Origin: an uncultured Neomegalonema sp.
Lineage (GTDB): Bacteria > Pseudomonadota > Alphaproteobacteria > Rhodobacterales > Rhodobacteraceae
DNA length: 60,850 bases
NCBI GenBank assembly: GCA_938008165.1
Contig: CALLLP010000016.1
Coordinates: 1-60,850 of the forward strand
Reading direction: 5' to 3'
The position numbers and the translations under genes are program-made. The notes beneath the pieces are model-generated. The model ran no database searches. It was not told where the DNA came from and was given only the letters and a program-made list of their open reading frames with translations. This document shows, piece by piece, positions 45,477-54,338 of the stretch; position 1 is the first letter of the stretch; every line of letters begins with the position of its first letter.

Positions 45477-46742
45477 ATGACTCGTTCGACTCTGTCCCGC
45501 CGCGACATGCTCAAGGCCACCACTGCCGGTGTGGCGGCAACCGGCTTCGTCGCCTATGCCCCGGCCATCCATGCCGCCGAAACCAAGACGCTGCGCTATC
45601 TTGGCACTGCCGTGAACCAGTCTGCCGAGATTGCCGAAAAGGTGAAGGAAGATCTGGGCATTACCATCGAGTATATCCCCGTTACGACGGATGAAGTGAC
45701 CAAACGCATCGTGACGCAGCCCAACAGCTTCGATGTGGTGGATTCCGAGTATTTCAGCCTCAAGAAGCTGATGCCCTCCGGCAATCTGCTCGGCATGGAT
45801 GCGAACCGCATCAAGCAGTTCGACAACATCACCCCTGCCTTCACCAAGGGTGAGATAGCGGGCAAAAAGATCGGCGATCAAGGCACCGCGCCGAAGAAGG
45901 TGTTGTACCTCGAAGGCCAGTATTCCACGACCTTCTCCGAGGAGCCGACCGAGTGGATCACCCTGATCCCGACCGTCTACAACGCCGATACCCTGGGCAT
46001 CCGCCCCGACCTGATCGGACGACCCATCTCGAAATGGTCCGAGCTTCTGAACCCCGAATTCAAGGGCAAGGCATCGATCCTCAACATCCCCTCCATCGGC
46101 ATCATGGATGCCGCGATGGTCGTCGAGTCGATGGGTGAATACGAATACCCTGATAAGGGGAACATGACGAAAAAAGAGATCGACATGACGATGGGCATCC
46201 TCACGGAAGCCAAGAAAAATGGCCAGTTCCGCGCCTTCTGGTCCGATTTTAACGAGAGCGTCAACCTGATGGCATCTGGCGAGGTGGTCATCCAGTCGAT
46301 GTGGTCGCCTGCGATCACTGCCGTTCGCAGCCAAGGCATCGAATGCGTCTATCAGCCGCTCGACGAAGGCTACCGGGCATGGGCCGCCGGTTTCGGCCTG
46401 CCCAAGACCATCACCGAGGAAAAATCCGATCTCGCCTATGAGTTCATCAACTGGTTCCTCTCCGGCTGGGCCGGAGCGTTTCTCAACCGTCAGGGCTATT
46501 ACTCCGCCGTTCTGCCGACCGCGCAGGCGAACATGGAGTCTTACGAGTGGGATTACTGGATGCTTGGCAAGCCTGCCGCGCAGGACATCCTCTCCCCCTC
46601 AGGCCAGAAGCTCGCCGGGGTGGGTGAGGTGCGCGATGGCGGCTCGTACGAGGAGCGCATGGGCAGCGTCGAATGCTGGAACGCCGTGATGGACGAGAAC
46701 CGTTACATGGTCCGCAAGTGGAACGAGTTCATCGCGGCATAG
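45477..46742 (+). CDS. Polyamine-type ABC transporter substrate-binding protein, Tat signal
   Basis: 421 residues. The N-terminus has a twin-arginine motif SRRDMLK (7-13) followed by a hydrophobic segment ending in AIHAAE, so export by Tat is likely. The mature part resembles the spermidine/putrescine-binding group of SBP_bac_8 proteins, with FDVVDSEYFSLKKLMPSGNL and WSELLNPEFKGKASIL. It precedes two permeases, the PotB and PotC analogues. The ligand may be a polyamine or another cationic compound; this is not proven. Confidence 0.9.
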   Translation: MTRSTLSRRDMLKATTAGVAATGFVAYAPAIHAAETKTLRYLGTAVNQSAEIAEKVKEDLGITIEYIPVTTDEVTKRIVTQPNSFDVVDSEYFSLKKLMPSGNLLGMDANRIKQFDNITPAFTKGEIAGKKIGDQGTAPKKVLYLEGQYSTTFSEEPTEWITLIPTVYNADTLGIRPDLIGRPISKWSELLNPEFKGKASILNIPSIGIMDAAMVVESMGEYEYPDKGNMTKKEIDMTMGILTEAKKNGQFRAFWSDFNESVNLMASGEVVIQSMWSPAITAVRSQGIECVYQPLDEGYRAWAAGFGLPKTITEEKSDLAYEFINWFLSGWAGAFLNRQGYYSAVLPTAQANMESYEWDYWMLGKPAAQDILSPSGQKLAGVGEVRDGGSYEERMGSVECWNAVMDENRYMVRKWNEFIAA

Positions 46743-46760
46743 GCCGCCCCGTTCCGCAAG

Positions 46761-46785
46761 GGCGCGGCGGCATCGTCGCCGCGCC
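46761..46785 (+). other. mRNA hairpin between binding-protein and permease genes (polyamine-type operon)
   Basis: GGCGCGGCG (46761-46769) and CGCCGCGCC (46777-46785) form a 9-bp GC stem with a 7-nt loop, 18 bases after the binding-protein stop. No T run follows. It occupies the same place as the hairpin at 37459-37489 in the peptide operon. Confidence 0.6.
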
Positions 46786-46810
46786 AATCCTTCATTATTT
46801 CGAGATATTG

Positions 46811-47689
46811 ATGACTCGCCTCGCGCGCTATTCCCCTTATTTCCTCGCATTGCCCTTCGCGCTGGTATTCCTCGCGTTCTTCGTCGTGCCTCTAGTGCTG
46901 GTCGTCGTCGTCAGCTTCTGGGACTATACCGAATATTCGATCATCCCCGACTTCATCCTCACGAATTACGCGGAGATGTTCGAGGGATGCCTCGCCCGCC
47001 TGCCGGATCTGTGCACGACCTTCGCGACCTATCTCTCGACGTTGAAATTTGTTGTTCTGACGTGGTTTTTCTGTCTGATCATCGGGTTCGCGGTCGCGTA
47101 TTATCTCGCCTTCTGCGTTTCTTCTCTCCACATGCAGATCGTGCTGTTTCTCATCTGCACGATCCCGTTCTGGACGTCGAATGTCATTCGCATGATCTCG
47201 TGGATACCGCTGCTGGGTCGCAACGGACTGGTCAATGAAGGTCTGATTTCCGCCGGGCTGATCGAGGAACCCATCGAATGGCTGCTGTATTCCAGCTTCT
47301 CGGTCACCATCGCCTTTGTGCATCTCTATGCGCTGTTCATGGTCGTGCCGATCTTTAACTCGATGATGCGCATTGATCGGTCGCTGATCGAAGCGGCCTA
47401 TGATGGCGGCGCGAATGGGTGGAAGACACTTACCAACGTGATCATCCCCCTGTCGAAGCCGGGTATCGTAATCGGCTCGATTTTCGTCATCACCATCGTG
47501 ATGGGTGATTTTCTCACCGTCGGCGTGATGGGCGGACAGCAAATCGCCAGCGTTGGTAAGATCATTCAGGTGGAGATGAGCTATCTGCAATTCCCGGCGG
47601 CGGCGGCGAATGCGGTCGTGCTGCTGATGCTTACCCTGCTTATCATCGTCGCCATGACGCGGATCGTCGATATCCGCAAGGAACTATAG
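46811..47689 (+). CDS. Polyamine-type ABC transporter permease (PotB-like)
   Basis: 292 residues from ATG 46811, six membrane helices. The first helix is FLALPFALVFLAFFVVPLVL; the EAA-type loop SLIEAAYDGGANGWKTLTNV docks the ATPase. It pairs with the PotC-like subunit 3 bp downstream. The upstream extension back to 46673 overlaps the binding-protein gene and lacks similarity. Confidence 0.93.
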   Translation: MTRLARYSPYFLALPFALVFLAFFVVPLVLVVVVSFWDYTEYSIIPDFILTNYAEMFEGCLARLPDLCTTFATYLSTLKFVVLTWFFCLIIGFAVAYYLAFCVSSLHMQIVLFLICTIPFWTSNVIRMISWIPLLGRNGLVNEGLISAGLIEEPIEWLLYSSFSVTIAFVHLYALFMVVPIFNSMMRIDRSLIEAAYDGGANGWKTLTNVIIPLSKPGIVIGSIFVITIVMGDFLTVGVMGGQQIASVGKIIQVEMSYLQFPAAAANAVVLLMLTLLIIVAMTRIVDIRKEL

Positions 47690-47692
47690 GCC

Positions 47693-48589
47693 ATGGCCCC
47701 GCGCTCCGTCCGTATCATTCTCGGCCTGTTCTTTGGGTTGTTTGTCCTGTTTCTCTACGGGCCGCTGATCTCGGTTTTCGTTCTGGCGTTTCAGGGGCCT
47801 GAGGGGGGCTTGACCTTCCCGATGCGGGGGTTCTCGACGCATTGGTTCGGGGTGCTGTGGGAAGGGGTGGGTGTGGTCGATATCTGGCGAGCCTTCCGCC
47901 GCTCGTTGGCCCTTGGCGTCGTGGTGATGGTTATTACCGTGGTACTGAGCCTGATGGCGGGGCTGGCCTTCCGGCGGCGTTTCGCGGGGTCGGGTGCGGT
48001 GTTCTATGTCGCCGTGGCCAGCCTCATCGTGCCCTCGATCGTCGTCTCTCTTGGCATCGCGCTGGAGTTTCGCCTTGTGGACGATGCAGTGAAGGCATGG
48101 GGTCGCGCGAACGAGGTGGAATGGGTCATCCGCCAATACACCACCGCCATGGGCCTGTTCACCTCGGCCATGGGCGCGCAATTGACATGGACGCTGCCTT
48201 TCGGCCTGCTCATCATGTTCGCCGTCTTCAATCGCTTCGATCCTTCCTACGAGGAAGCGGCACGCGATCTGGGAGCCGGTCCATGGGCGACATTTCGCGA
48301 GGCGGTGCTGCCCCTTATCGCCCCGGCGCTGGTGGGTGTGGCCCTGTTCGGCTTCACGCTCAGCTATGACGAGATCGCCCGCACGTCCCAAGCGATCGGG
48401 GGACTTAACACCCTGCCTCTGGAACTGCGTGGCCTGACCACGACGGTCACGAATCCCAGCATCTACGCCTTGGGGGCATTGACCACGGGGGTAAGTTTCC
48501 TCGTCATCGGGGTCGCATTGCTGGTGCATTGGCTGCTACGCAAGCGACGTGCGGCGCAACTCGCCCGCATGGGCGGAGGCGGCGCATGA
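47693..48589 (+). CDS. Polyamine-type ABC transporter permease (PotC-like)
   Basis: 298 residues with six helices. Landmarks are GLFFGLFVLFLYGPLISVFV at the N-terminus and the loop YEEAARDLGAGPWATFREAV that docks the ATPase. The stop overlaps the next gene, a GNAT acetyltransferase, by 4 bp, so import and acetylation appear coupled. Confidence 0.93.
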   Translation: MAPRSVRIILGLFFGLFVLFLYGPLISVFVLAFQGPEGGLTFPMRGFSTHWFGVLWEGVGVVDIWRAFRRSLALGVVVMVITVVLSLMAGLAFRRRFAGSGAVFYVAVASLIVPSIVVSLGIALEFRLVDDAVKAWGRANEVEWVIRQYTTAMGLFTSAMGAQLTWTLPFGLLIMFAVFNRFDPSYEEAARDLGAGPWATFREAVLPLIAPALVGVALFGFTLSYDEIARTSQAIGGLNTLPLELRGLTTTVTNPSIYALGALTTGVSFLVIGVALLVHWLLRKRRAAQLARMGGGGA

Positions 48590-49422
48590 ACTGGCGCATC
48601 GAGACGCTCGGCCCGGCGCATGTCGGGGCGGCCATGAAGATGGCTCTCGACGAAGGCTGGAATCCCGGTCTGGCTGACGCGCACACCTTCCACGATGCGG
48701 ACCCGGATGCCTTCATGGGATGCGTGGATGCAGAGGACCGGCTCCTCGCCTGTATCTCGATCGCGCGCTATGGCCCGAAGCATGGTTTTCTGGGCTTCTA
48801 TATCTGCGCGCCGGACTGGCGGGGATGCGGAATCGGATGGGCGCTCTGGCAAGCGGCGCTGGCGCGGGTGGGCCGGATCGGCATCGCCCTTGACGGGGTG
48901 GTGGCGCAGCAGGAGAAATACAGGCGTTCCGGTTTCGCCTATGCCCATGCGAACCTGCGCTATGGCGGTACACCCGGACCGCTGGCGGATACGGCGCATG
49001 TGTGCCCGCTGGCCGAGTGCGATCCGATCCGCCTTGCCGCATACGATACTGACCTGTTCGGCCTGTCGCGTCCCCGGTTTCTGGGCGCATGGCTCGCGCA
49101 GCAGGGCGCGACAGGGGTGTGTTTGCTCGACGAAGGGATTATTCGGGGCTATGGCCTGTCTCGTCCCTGTCACGATGGCACGAAGATCGGCCCCTTGTTC
49201 GCGGAAGACGATGCGGCGGCGCGCATTCTGTTCACCGCATTGACCCGTGACATTTCCGGCCCGGTCTTCCTTGATGCTCCCGCCACGAATGCCGCCGCCG
49301 GACGAATGGCGCGCGAGGCGGGCCTGTCTCCGGTGTTCGAGACCGCGCGCATGATCAGGGGAGACTACCCCGCAATCGACCCCTGCCGCACCTATGGCAT
49401 CACCAGTTTCGAGTTTGGGTGA
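48586..49422 (+). CDS. GNAT family N-acetyltransferase with two acyltransferase-like halves
   Basis: 278 residues from ATG 48586 (ATGA overlap). The N-terminal half is a GNAT fold, with the acetyl-CoA loop DWRGCGIGWALW and YRRSGFAYAH. The C-terminal half (about 165-278) resembles a second, GNAT-like domain with AAAGRMAREAGLSPVFE. The combination is typical of two-domain GNAT proteins encoded beside amine or amino-acid importers. Its place between a polyamine-type and a polar amino-acid importer suggests it acetylates the imported amine (inference). Confidence 0.88.
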   Translation: MNWRIETLGPAHVGAAMKMALDEGWNPGLADAHTFHDADPDAFMGCVDAEDRLLACISIARYGPKHGFLGFYICAPDWRGCGIGWALWQAALARVGRIGIALDGVVAQQEKYRRSGFAYAHANLRYGGTPGPLADTAHVCPLAECDPIRLAAYDTDLFGLSRPRFLGAWLAQQGATGVCLLDEGIIRGYGLSRPCHDGTKIGPLFAEDDAAARILFTALTRDISGPVFLDAPATNAAAGRMAREAGLSPVFETARMIRGDYPAIDPCRTYGITSFEFG

Positions 49423-49425
49423 GCC

Positions 49426-50097
49426 ATGGAATATCGCCTTCAATTCCGCGAAGTCTGGAACAATTTCGATCTGCTGCTATGGGGGGCGGCCTATTCGCTG
49501 ATCCTGTGCATACTGGCCGGGATTGTCGGGCTGGCCCTTGGCATCATTGCCGCCGAAACCCGGCGCACGGGGCCGGGATGGGCGCGGATGCTCGTCGCCG
49601 CCTATGTCGAGGCGATCCGCAACACGCCGTTTATCGTGCAGTTGTTCTTCCTGTTCTTCGGCCTGTCGAGCGCGGGGCTGCGCCTGTCGCCGGAAGCCGC
49701 CGCCGCCATTGCATTGACCGTCAATATCGGCGCGTATTTCTGCGAGATCGTGCGTGCCGGGCTGGAGGCGATTCCGCGCGGGCAGATTGAGGCGGCGCGT
49801 GCCTTGGGCCTGCGCGATTGGCGGATCTTCCGCGCCATCGTTCTGCCCCCCGCCTTGTCGCAAGCGTATCCGGCGCTGACGAGCCAGTTTGTGCTGGTCT
49901 TCCTCGGTTCGGCGGTCATCAGCCAGATTTCCGCGCCGGACCTGACCTTTCAGGCGCAGTTCCTGCAAAGCCGCACGTTCCGGGCCTTTGAGATCTATTT
50001 CGTCGTGACGGGGATGTATGTCGCCATGGCGCTCGGCTTCAAACTGCTTTTCGCGCAAGCGGAACGCCGCCTCTTTCCATGGAAAGGGGTGAGATGA
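49426..50097 (+). CDS. Polar amino acid-type ABC transporter permease 1
   Basis: 223 residues, about five helices, HisM/GlnP type. Landmarks are YVEAIRNTPFIVQLFFLFFG and the EAA-type loop IPRGQIEAARALGLRDWRIF. It pairs with the second permease, which overlaps it by 4 bp. No ATPase of the GlnQ type lies in the operon. Confidence 0.93.
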   Translation: MEYRLQFREVWNNFDLLLWGAAYSLILCILAGIVGLALGIIAAETRRTGPGWARMLVAAYVEAIRNTPFIVQLFFLFFGLSSAGLRLSPEAAAAIALTVNIGAYFCEIVRAGLEAIPRGQIEAARALGLRDWRIFRAIVLPPALSQAYPALTSQFVLVFLGSAVISQISAPDLTFQAQFLQSRTFRAFEIYFVVTGMYVAMALGFKLLFAQAERRLFPWKGVR

Positions 50098-50753
50098 TGC
50101 GGCAGTTCACCGATGAGCGCATCATCCTGCTTCTGCTGGAGCATGCCCAGTGGACGGCGCTTCTGAGCCTCATCGCCTTCGCAGGCGGGGCGATGCTGGG
50201 GCTGGCGGTAACGGTGATGCGGGTGGCCCCGTCAAAGGCGCTGAACCGGGCGGGCATGGTCTATACCGGCCTGATCCAGTCCACGCCATTGTTGATGATG
50301 CTGTTCCTCGTTTTCTTCGGTCTGCCGCTGGCGGGCGTGAATGTCGATGCCTGGACGGCGGCGACCGTCTCGCTCGTCCTCTTTGCCTCGGCCTTTCTCG
50401 CCGATATCTGGCGCGGAGCCATCGAGGCGGTCGGGCGCGGTCAGTGGGAAGCGGCACGGGCGCTTGGCCTGACTTTCCTGCAAAGCTTTCGCCTCGTCAT
50501 CGCACCTCAGGCCCTGCGCATGGCGCTGCCGCCGACGGTGGGTTTCAGCGTGCAGGTCGTGAAGGGCACGGCGCTCACCTCGATCATCGGCTTTGTCGAG
50601 CTGACCAAGGCGGGAACGATGCTCAACAACGTGACCTTCCGCCCCTTTTTCGTCTTCTCGGTGGTGGCGGCGATCTACTTCGCGATGTGCTTTCCGCTCT
50701 CGCTCTGGGCGCGGCATCTCGAACGGCGTCTGCATGGCGCACACACTTCATGA
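50094..50753 (+). CDS. Polar amino acid-type ABC transporter permease 2
   Basis: 219 residues from ATG 50094 (50097 also possible). Landmarks are YTGLIQSTPLLMMLFLVFFG and the ATPase loop VGRGQWEAARALGLTFLQSF. Together with permease 1 it makes the channel. The binding protein follows at 25 bp. Confidence 0.93.
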   Translation: MMRQFTDERIILLLLEHAQWTALLSLIAFAGGAMLGLAVTVMRVAPSKALNRAGMVYTGLIQSTPLLMMLFLVFFGLPLAGVNVDAWTAATVSLVLFASAFLADIWRGAIEAVGRGQWEAARALGLTFLQSFRLVIAPQALRMALPPTVGFSVQVVKGTALTSIIGFVELTKAGTMLNNVTFRPFFVFSVVAAIYFAMCFPLSLWARHLERRLHGAHTS

Positions 50754-50777
50754 CTCTCCGATAAAAGGACAGAGACG

Positions 50778-51569
50778 ATGCTGAAAACCTTGATGAAGAC
50801 CACCCTCGGTGCCGGTGCGGCCCTTGCCGTGACCGTTGGTGCGGCATGGGCCGATCTCGACGACATTCTAGACCGCGGCAAGGTTGTCATCGCCGTGCCG
50901 CAGGATTTCGCACCCTTCGGCTCGGTCGGGCCTGATCTAAAACCCGAAGGCTATGATGTGGACGTGGCCGCCCTCATCGCCAAGGATCTGGAGGTGGAGC
51001 TTGAACTGGTACCCGTGACCTCCGCCAACCGGATTCCCTTTTTGCAATCGGGCAAGGTGGATATCGTCATCTCGTCGATGGGCGCCAATCCGGGCCGGGC
51101 AAAGTCGATCTGGTTCACAGCCCCCTACGCGCCTTTCTTCTCCGGCGTCTTCGCCGCGCCCGACAAGACGATCTCCAGCGCCGCCGATCTGGGCGGCATG
51201 ACCATCGCGGTGACGCGGGGCACGCTGGAAGACCTCGAATTGTCGGAAAAGGTCGGCGACGATGTGACCATGCGCCGCTTCGAGGACAACGCCACCACCA
51301 TTGCCGCCTATCTGTCGGGACAGGCGGATGTGCTGGTGACGGGTAACGTAATCGTCGCGAAAATGGTCGAGGATAATCCCGATACCGCCATCGAGACGAA
51401 ATTCGTCATCAAGAACTCTCCCGCCTTCATGGGCATCGCGAAGGGCAATATGGATCTTCTGCAATGGCTCGACATCTTCATCCTGCACAAGAAGCTCGGC
51501 GGTGATCTCGATACCCTGAGCATGAAGTGGTTCGGCCAGCCCCTGCCTGCCCTGCCTTCGAAATCCTGA
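50778..51569 (+). CDS. Polar amino acid-type ABC substrate-binding protein (family 3)
   Basis: 263 residues with a signal peptide (GAGAALAVTVGAAWA) and an SBP_bac_3 fold: VIAVPQDFAPFGSVGPDLKP, GYDVDVAALIAKDL, FLQSGKVDIVISSMGANPGR and the FTAPYAPFFSGVF segment. Family members bind polar amino acids or opines. The nearby racemase and acetyltransferase suggest an amino acid or its derivative as the ligand. Confidence 0.93.
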   Translation: MLKTLMKTTLGAGAALAVTVGAAWADLDDILDRGKVVIAVPQDFAPFGSVGPDLKPEGYDVDVAALIAKDLEVELELVPVTSANRIPFLQSGKVDIVISSMGANPGRAKSIWFTAPYAPFFSGVFAAPDKTISSAADLGGMTIAVTRGTLEDLELSEKVGDDVTMRRFEDNATTIAAYLSGQADVLVTGNVIVAKMVEDNPDTAIETKFVIKNSPAFMGIAKGNMDLLQWLDIFILHKKLGGDLDTLSMKWFGQPLPALPSKS

Positions 51570-51581
51570 GGGTCCGGGAAC

Positions 51582-52241
51582 GTGCATATCGTTGCCATCA
51601 ATCCGAACGCGACGGCCTCGATGACCGAGGCCATTGCCACAGGCGTCCGCGCTGCTCTTGGTGGTCTCGGCACCTGCGAGGGATTGACCAATCATGACGG
51701 TCCCGAAGCCATTCAGGGACCGGAGGATGGGGCGCGTGCTGTGCCGGGGGTGTTGCGGCTGATCCGCGACACGCCCGCCGATGGTTACATCATCGCCTGC
51801 TTTGATGATACGGGTCTGGCGGAGGCGCGCATCGTGACCTCGGCTCCCGTGATCGGAATCGGGCAAGCGGCCTATCACATCGGGATTTTGCTGAGGGCAC
51901 GCTTCGCCGTGGTCACCACGCTTGATGTCTCGGTGCCCGTCATTGCGGATAATATCGAGCGAGGCGGCTTTCGGCATCGATGCACTGATGTTCGCGCCAG
52001 TGGTGTGCCAGTTCTGGACCTAGAACGCGACCCTGACGCAGCCCTTGAGAAGATCTCGTCACACATCGCCCGCATCGAGCATCAAGACCCGGATTGCGCG
52101 GTTATCCTTGGATGCGCGGGTATGGGCGTCCTGCATAAGCCCCTCACCACCCGTCACGCCGCCACAATCCTCGATCCCGTCGTCTGCGCCGGAAGGTTGA
52201 TCACTGGCCTTGTTGCCATCCACAGAACAGGGCGCACATGA
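51582..52241 (+). CDS. Aspartate/glutamate/hydantoin racemase family protein
   Basis: 219 residues from GTG 51582, 12 bases after the binding-protein stop. The N-terminus HIVAINPNATASMT is characteristic of the hydantoin-racemase group. The two catalytic cysteines of cofactor-independent racemases are C73 (IIACFDDTGL) and C178 (VILGCAGMG). It probably inverts the alpha carbon of a hydantoin or amino acid supplied by the importer. It is the last gene of the long operon. Confidence 0.88.
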   Translation: MHIVAINPNATASMTEAIATGVRAALGGLGTCEGLTNHDGPEAIQGPEDGARAVPGVLRLIRDTPADGYIIACFDDTGLAEARIVTSAPVIGIGQAAYHIGILLRARFAVVTTLDVSVPVIADNIERGGFRHRCTDVRASGVPVLDLERDPDAALEKISSHIARIEHQDPDCAVILGCAGMGVLHKPLTTRHAATILDPVVCAGRLITGLVAIHRTGRT

Positions 52242-52530
52242 CAGCTACCGGCCAGTGGAATTGGCTTTGCGCCGGTTTCGTGGGCACAAATCGACTTTGA
52301 TAGAAAAGTGTCCCGATGCTGAGAACGAGAACGCCGTACCCTGCAACGATCTTGGGATGGATCAAGCAGGCCGACCGCGATATCCCCGTTTCCAAATGTG
52401 TTATAAGGTTAGAATGCACATTAAGAACCGTCTGCTGCACTCCGCCGTGACGATCTGGTTCGTAGCGCGATCTCAGCAACCAGTGAATACGCCATGACGG
52501 AGGGTGGGAAATCGACGATTGCGGACATCG
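52242..52530. other. 289-bp gap between racemase and TRAP genes
   Basis: Short frames exist on both strands but none shows family similarity or a ribosome site, and they overlap each other. No terminator with a T run was found, although the two flanking genes converge here. Confidence 0.4.
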
Positions 52531-53790
52531 TTATAGCAATCCAGTCGCCGTCCAAGGCGAGAAGCTGACGATCATCAGGGTGACGAACATGGCGAGGATG
52601 AACCATTTGCAATAGCCCATCACCTGCTCGATCCGCAGACCCGTGGCCGAGCAGACGGTCAGGAGGACCGAGGCGACGGGTGGGGTCTGCTGGCCGATGC
52701 CAAGGTTGAGGCAGACGATTACGCCGAAATGCACCGGATCGATCCCCATCTCCCGGCTGAGCGGCAGCAGCATCGGCACGACGACGATGATCGCCGCTGA
52801 AGCATGCAGGAACATGCCGAGGAACAGCAGGAAGACGTTGATGAGCAGCATTCGCAGCACGTAGTCGTCGGTGATGCCGCCCAAGCCTTCGGCGATCTTC
52901 TGGGGTATCTGCTCGTTGGCGAGGAACTGGCCGAGGACCGCCGATCCGGCGATGATCATCATCACCACGGAGGTCTGTCGCACCGTCGTTCCGGCGATCT
53001 CGTAGACGGTCCTGAGATTCAGGTCGCGCTGCATGACCCAGCCGAAGAACAGCGCCGCCACCGCGCCCAGCGCCGCCGCCTCCGTCGGGGTGACGAAGCC
53101 GCCGATCAGGCCGCCGACGACGAGGACGGGGATCATCAGCGGCACCAGAGCCGCGCGCAGGGCGGTGCCAAGCCGGGGCCACTCGAACCGGGCGTCGACG
53201 GGGTGTCCCTCACGGCGCGCGAAGATGTAGCTCGTGACCATGAAGGCCCCGCCAAGGAGGATACCGGGGATGATCCCGGCGATGAACAGGTCCTTGATCG
53301 AGGTATTGGTCGTCACGCCGTAGAGGACCATCGGGATCGAGGGCGGGATGATGATGCCCAAGGTCGCGCTGGTCGCCGTGACCGCCGCCGCGAAGGTCTT
53401 CGGATAGCCCTGCTTCTCCATCGAGGGGACGAAGATCTTGCTCATCACGGCGGCATCGGCCACCGCCGAGCCGGACATCTCCGCCATGAACATCGAGGTG
53501 ACGACGTTCACATGGGCCAACCCGCCGCGCATCCAGCCGACCAACGCGCGGGCCAATGCGATGATGCGGTCGGAGATGGAGGTCGCGCCCATCAATTCGC
53601 CCATGAAGATGAACAGCGGAATGGCGAGCAGCACGACCTTGTTCACGCCGGAGAACATCTGGATCGGGGCCATGATCAGGTCGATCCCTGTCAGCGCCAT
53701 GGCGATCGCGGCGGCGATCATCAGAGCGAACCCGATGGGCATTCCGATGGCGATAAGCGCCAGCAATAAACCGATGACGATCCATGCCAT
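52531..53790 (-). CDS. TRAP transporter large permease (DctM-like)
   Basis: 419 residues from the ATG complementary to 53788-53790 (MAWIVIGLLLALIAIGMP); the stop of the small subunit overlaps it (ATGA). About twelve helices; landmarks are VLLAIPLFIFMGELM, the GSAVADAAVMSKIFVPSM segment and IIIPPSIPMVLYGV, typical of the DctM/SiaQM ion-substrate core. It imports organic acids, using the sodium gradient and the binding protein. Confidence 0.94.
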   Translation of the reverse strand: MAWIVIGLLLALIAIGMPIGFALMIAAAIAMALTGIDLIMAPIQMFSGVNKVVLLAIPLFIFMGELMGATSISDRIIALARALVGWMRGGLAHVNVVTSMFMAEMSGSAVADAAVMSKIFVPSMEKQGYPKTFAAAVTATSATLGIIIPPSIPMVLYGVTTNTSIKDLFIAGIIPGILLGGAFMVTSYIFARREGHPVDARFEWPRLGTALRAALVPLMIPVLVVGGLIGGFVTPTEAAALGAVAALFFGWVMQRDLNLRTVYEIAGTTVRQTSVVMMIIAGSAVLGQFLANEQIPQKIAEGLGGITDDYVLRMLLINVFLLFLGMFLHASAAIIVVVPMLLPLSREMGIDPVHFGVIVCLNLGIGQQTPPVASVLLTVCSATGLRIEQVMGYCKWFILAMFVTLMIVSFSPWTATGLL

Positions 53791-54338
53791 CAGGCGTCGC
53801 CCCCGTTGGTGTTCCATGTCTCGCGCAGGCGCACGAGGACGGCGATACCCAGCAGGATCGCGGCGATGGGGATGATGAGCATGAACCAGCCCTGCGCGAT
53901 CTCCGCCGTCTCGATCTCCGTCCGGCCTGCGACACGGATCATGCGGATCGACTGCCACAGCAGCATGGCGAGGAAGCCGCCGATCAGAACGGCGTTCAGG
54001 ATGGCGATGGCCTTGCGCCAGCGCGGCGACAACGCCTCGACCAGCATGTCGAAGGCGATATGTCCCTCACGCCGCATGGCGAGATAGGCACCGAGAAACG
54101 CGACCCATGCGAGCAGGTAGCCGGGCACCTCGTCGGCGGTCACGACGATATCGCCCAGAGCGCCACGCACTGACCGATAGGCCGGTCGCAGACCCTCGTA
54201 GTCCCGCGCCAGATTGCGGAATGCGCCGAGCACGAGATAGCGGTTAAGGACGTTGAGGAAGATAAACAGCGACGAAACCGCGAAGGCCGCGATTGCCACG
54301 GCCTCCACGATCCAGTCAAGAAGGCGCAATGCCTTCAT
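53790..54338 (-). CDS. TRAP transporter small permease (DctQ-like)
   Basis: 182 residues with four membrane helices. Landmarks are the LLAWVAFLGAYLAMRREGHI segment, AFDMLVEAL, and QGWFMLIIPIAAILLG. It joins the large subunit to the binding protein. The start overlaps the stop of the binding-protein gene by 4 bp. Confidence 0.93.
   Translation of the reverse strand: MKALRLLDWIVEAVAIAAFAVSSLFIFLNVLNRYLVLGAFRNLARDYEGLRPAYRSVRGALGDIVVTADEVPGYLLAWVAFLGAYLAMRREGHIAFDMLVEALSPRWRKAIAILNAVLIGGFLAMLLWQSIRMIRVAGRTEIETAEIAQGWFMLIIPIAAILLGIAVLVRLRETWNTNGGDA

Noticed and set aside
52201..52497. Small frames on both strands between the racemase and TRAP genes
   Set aside because: They overlap each other, lack ribosome sites and show no recognisable family.
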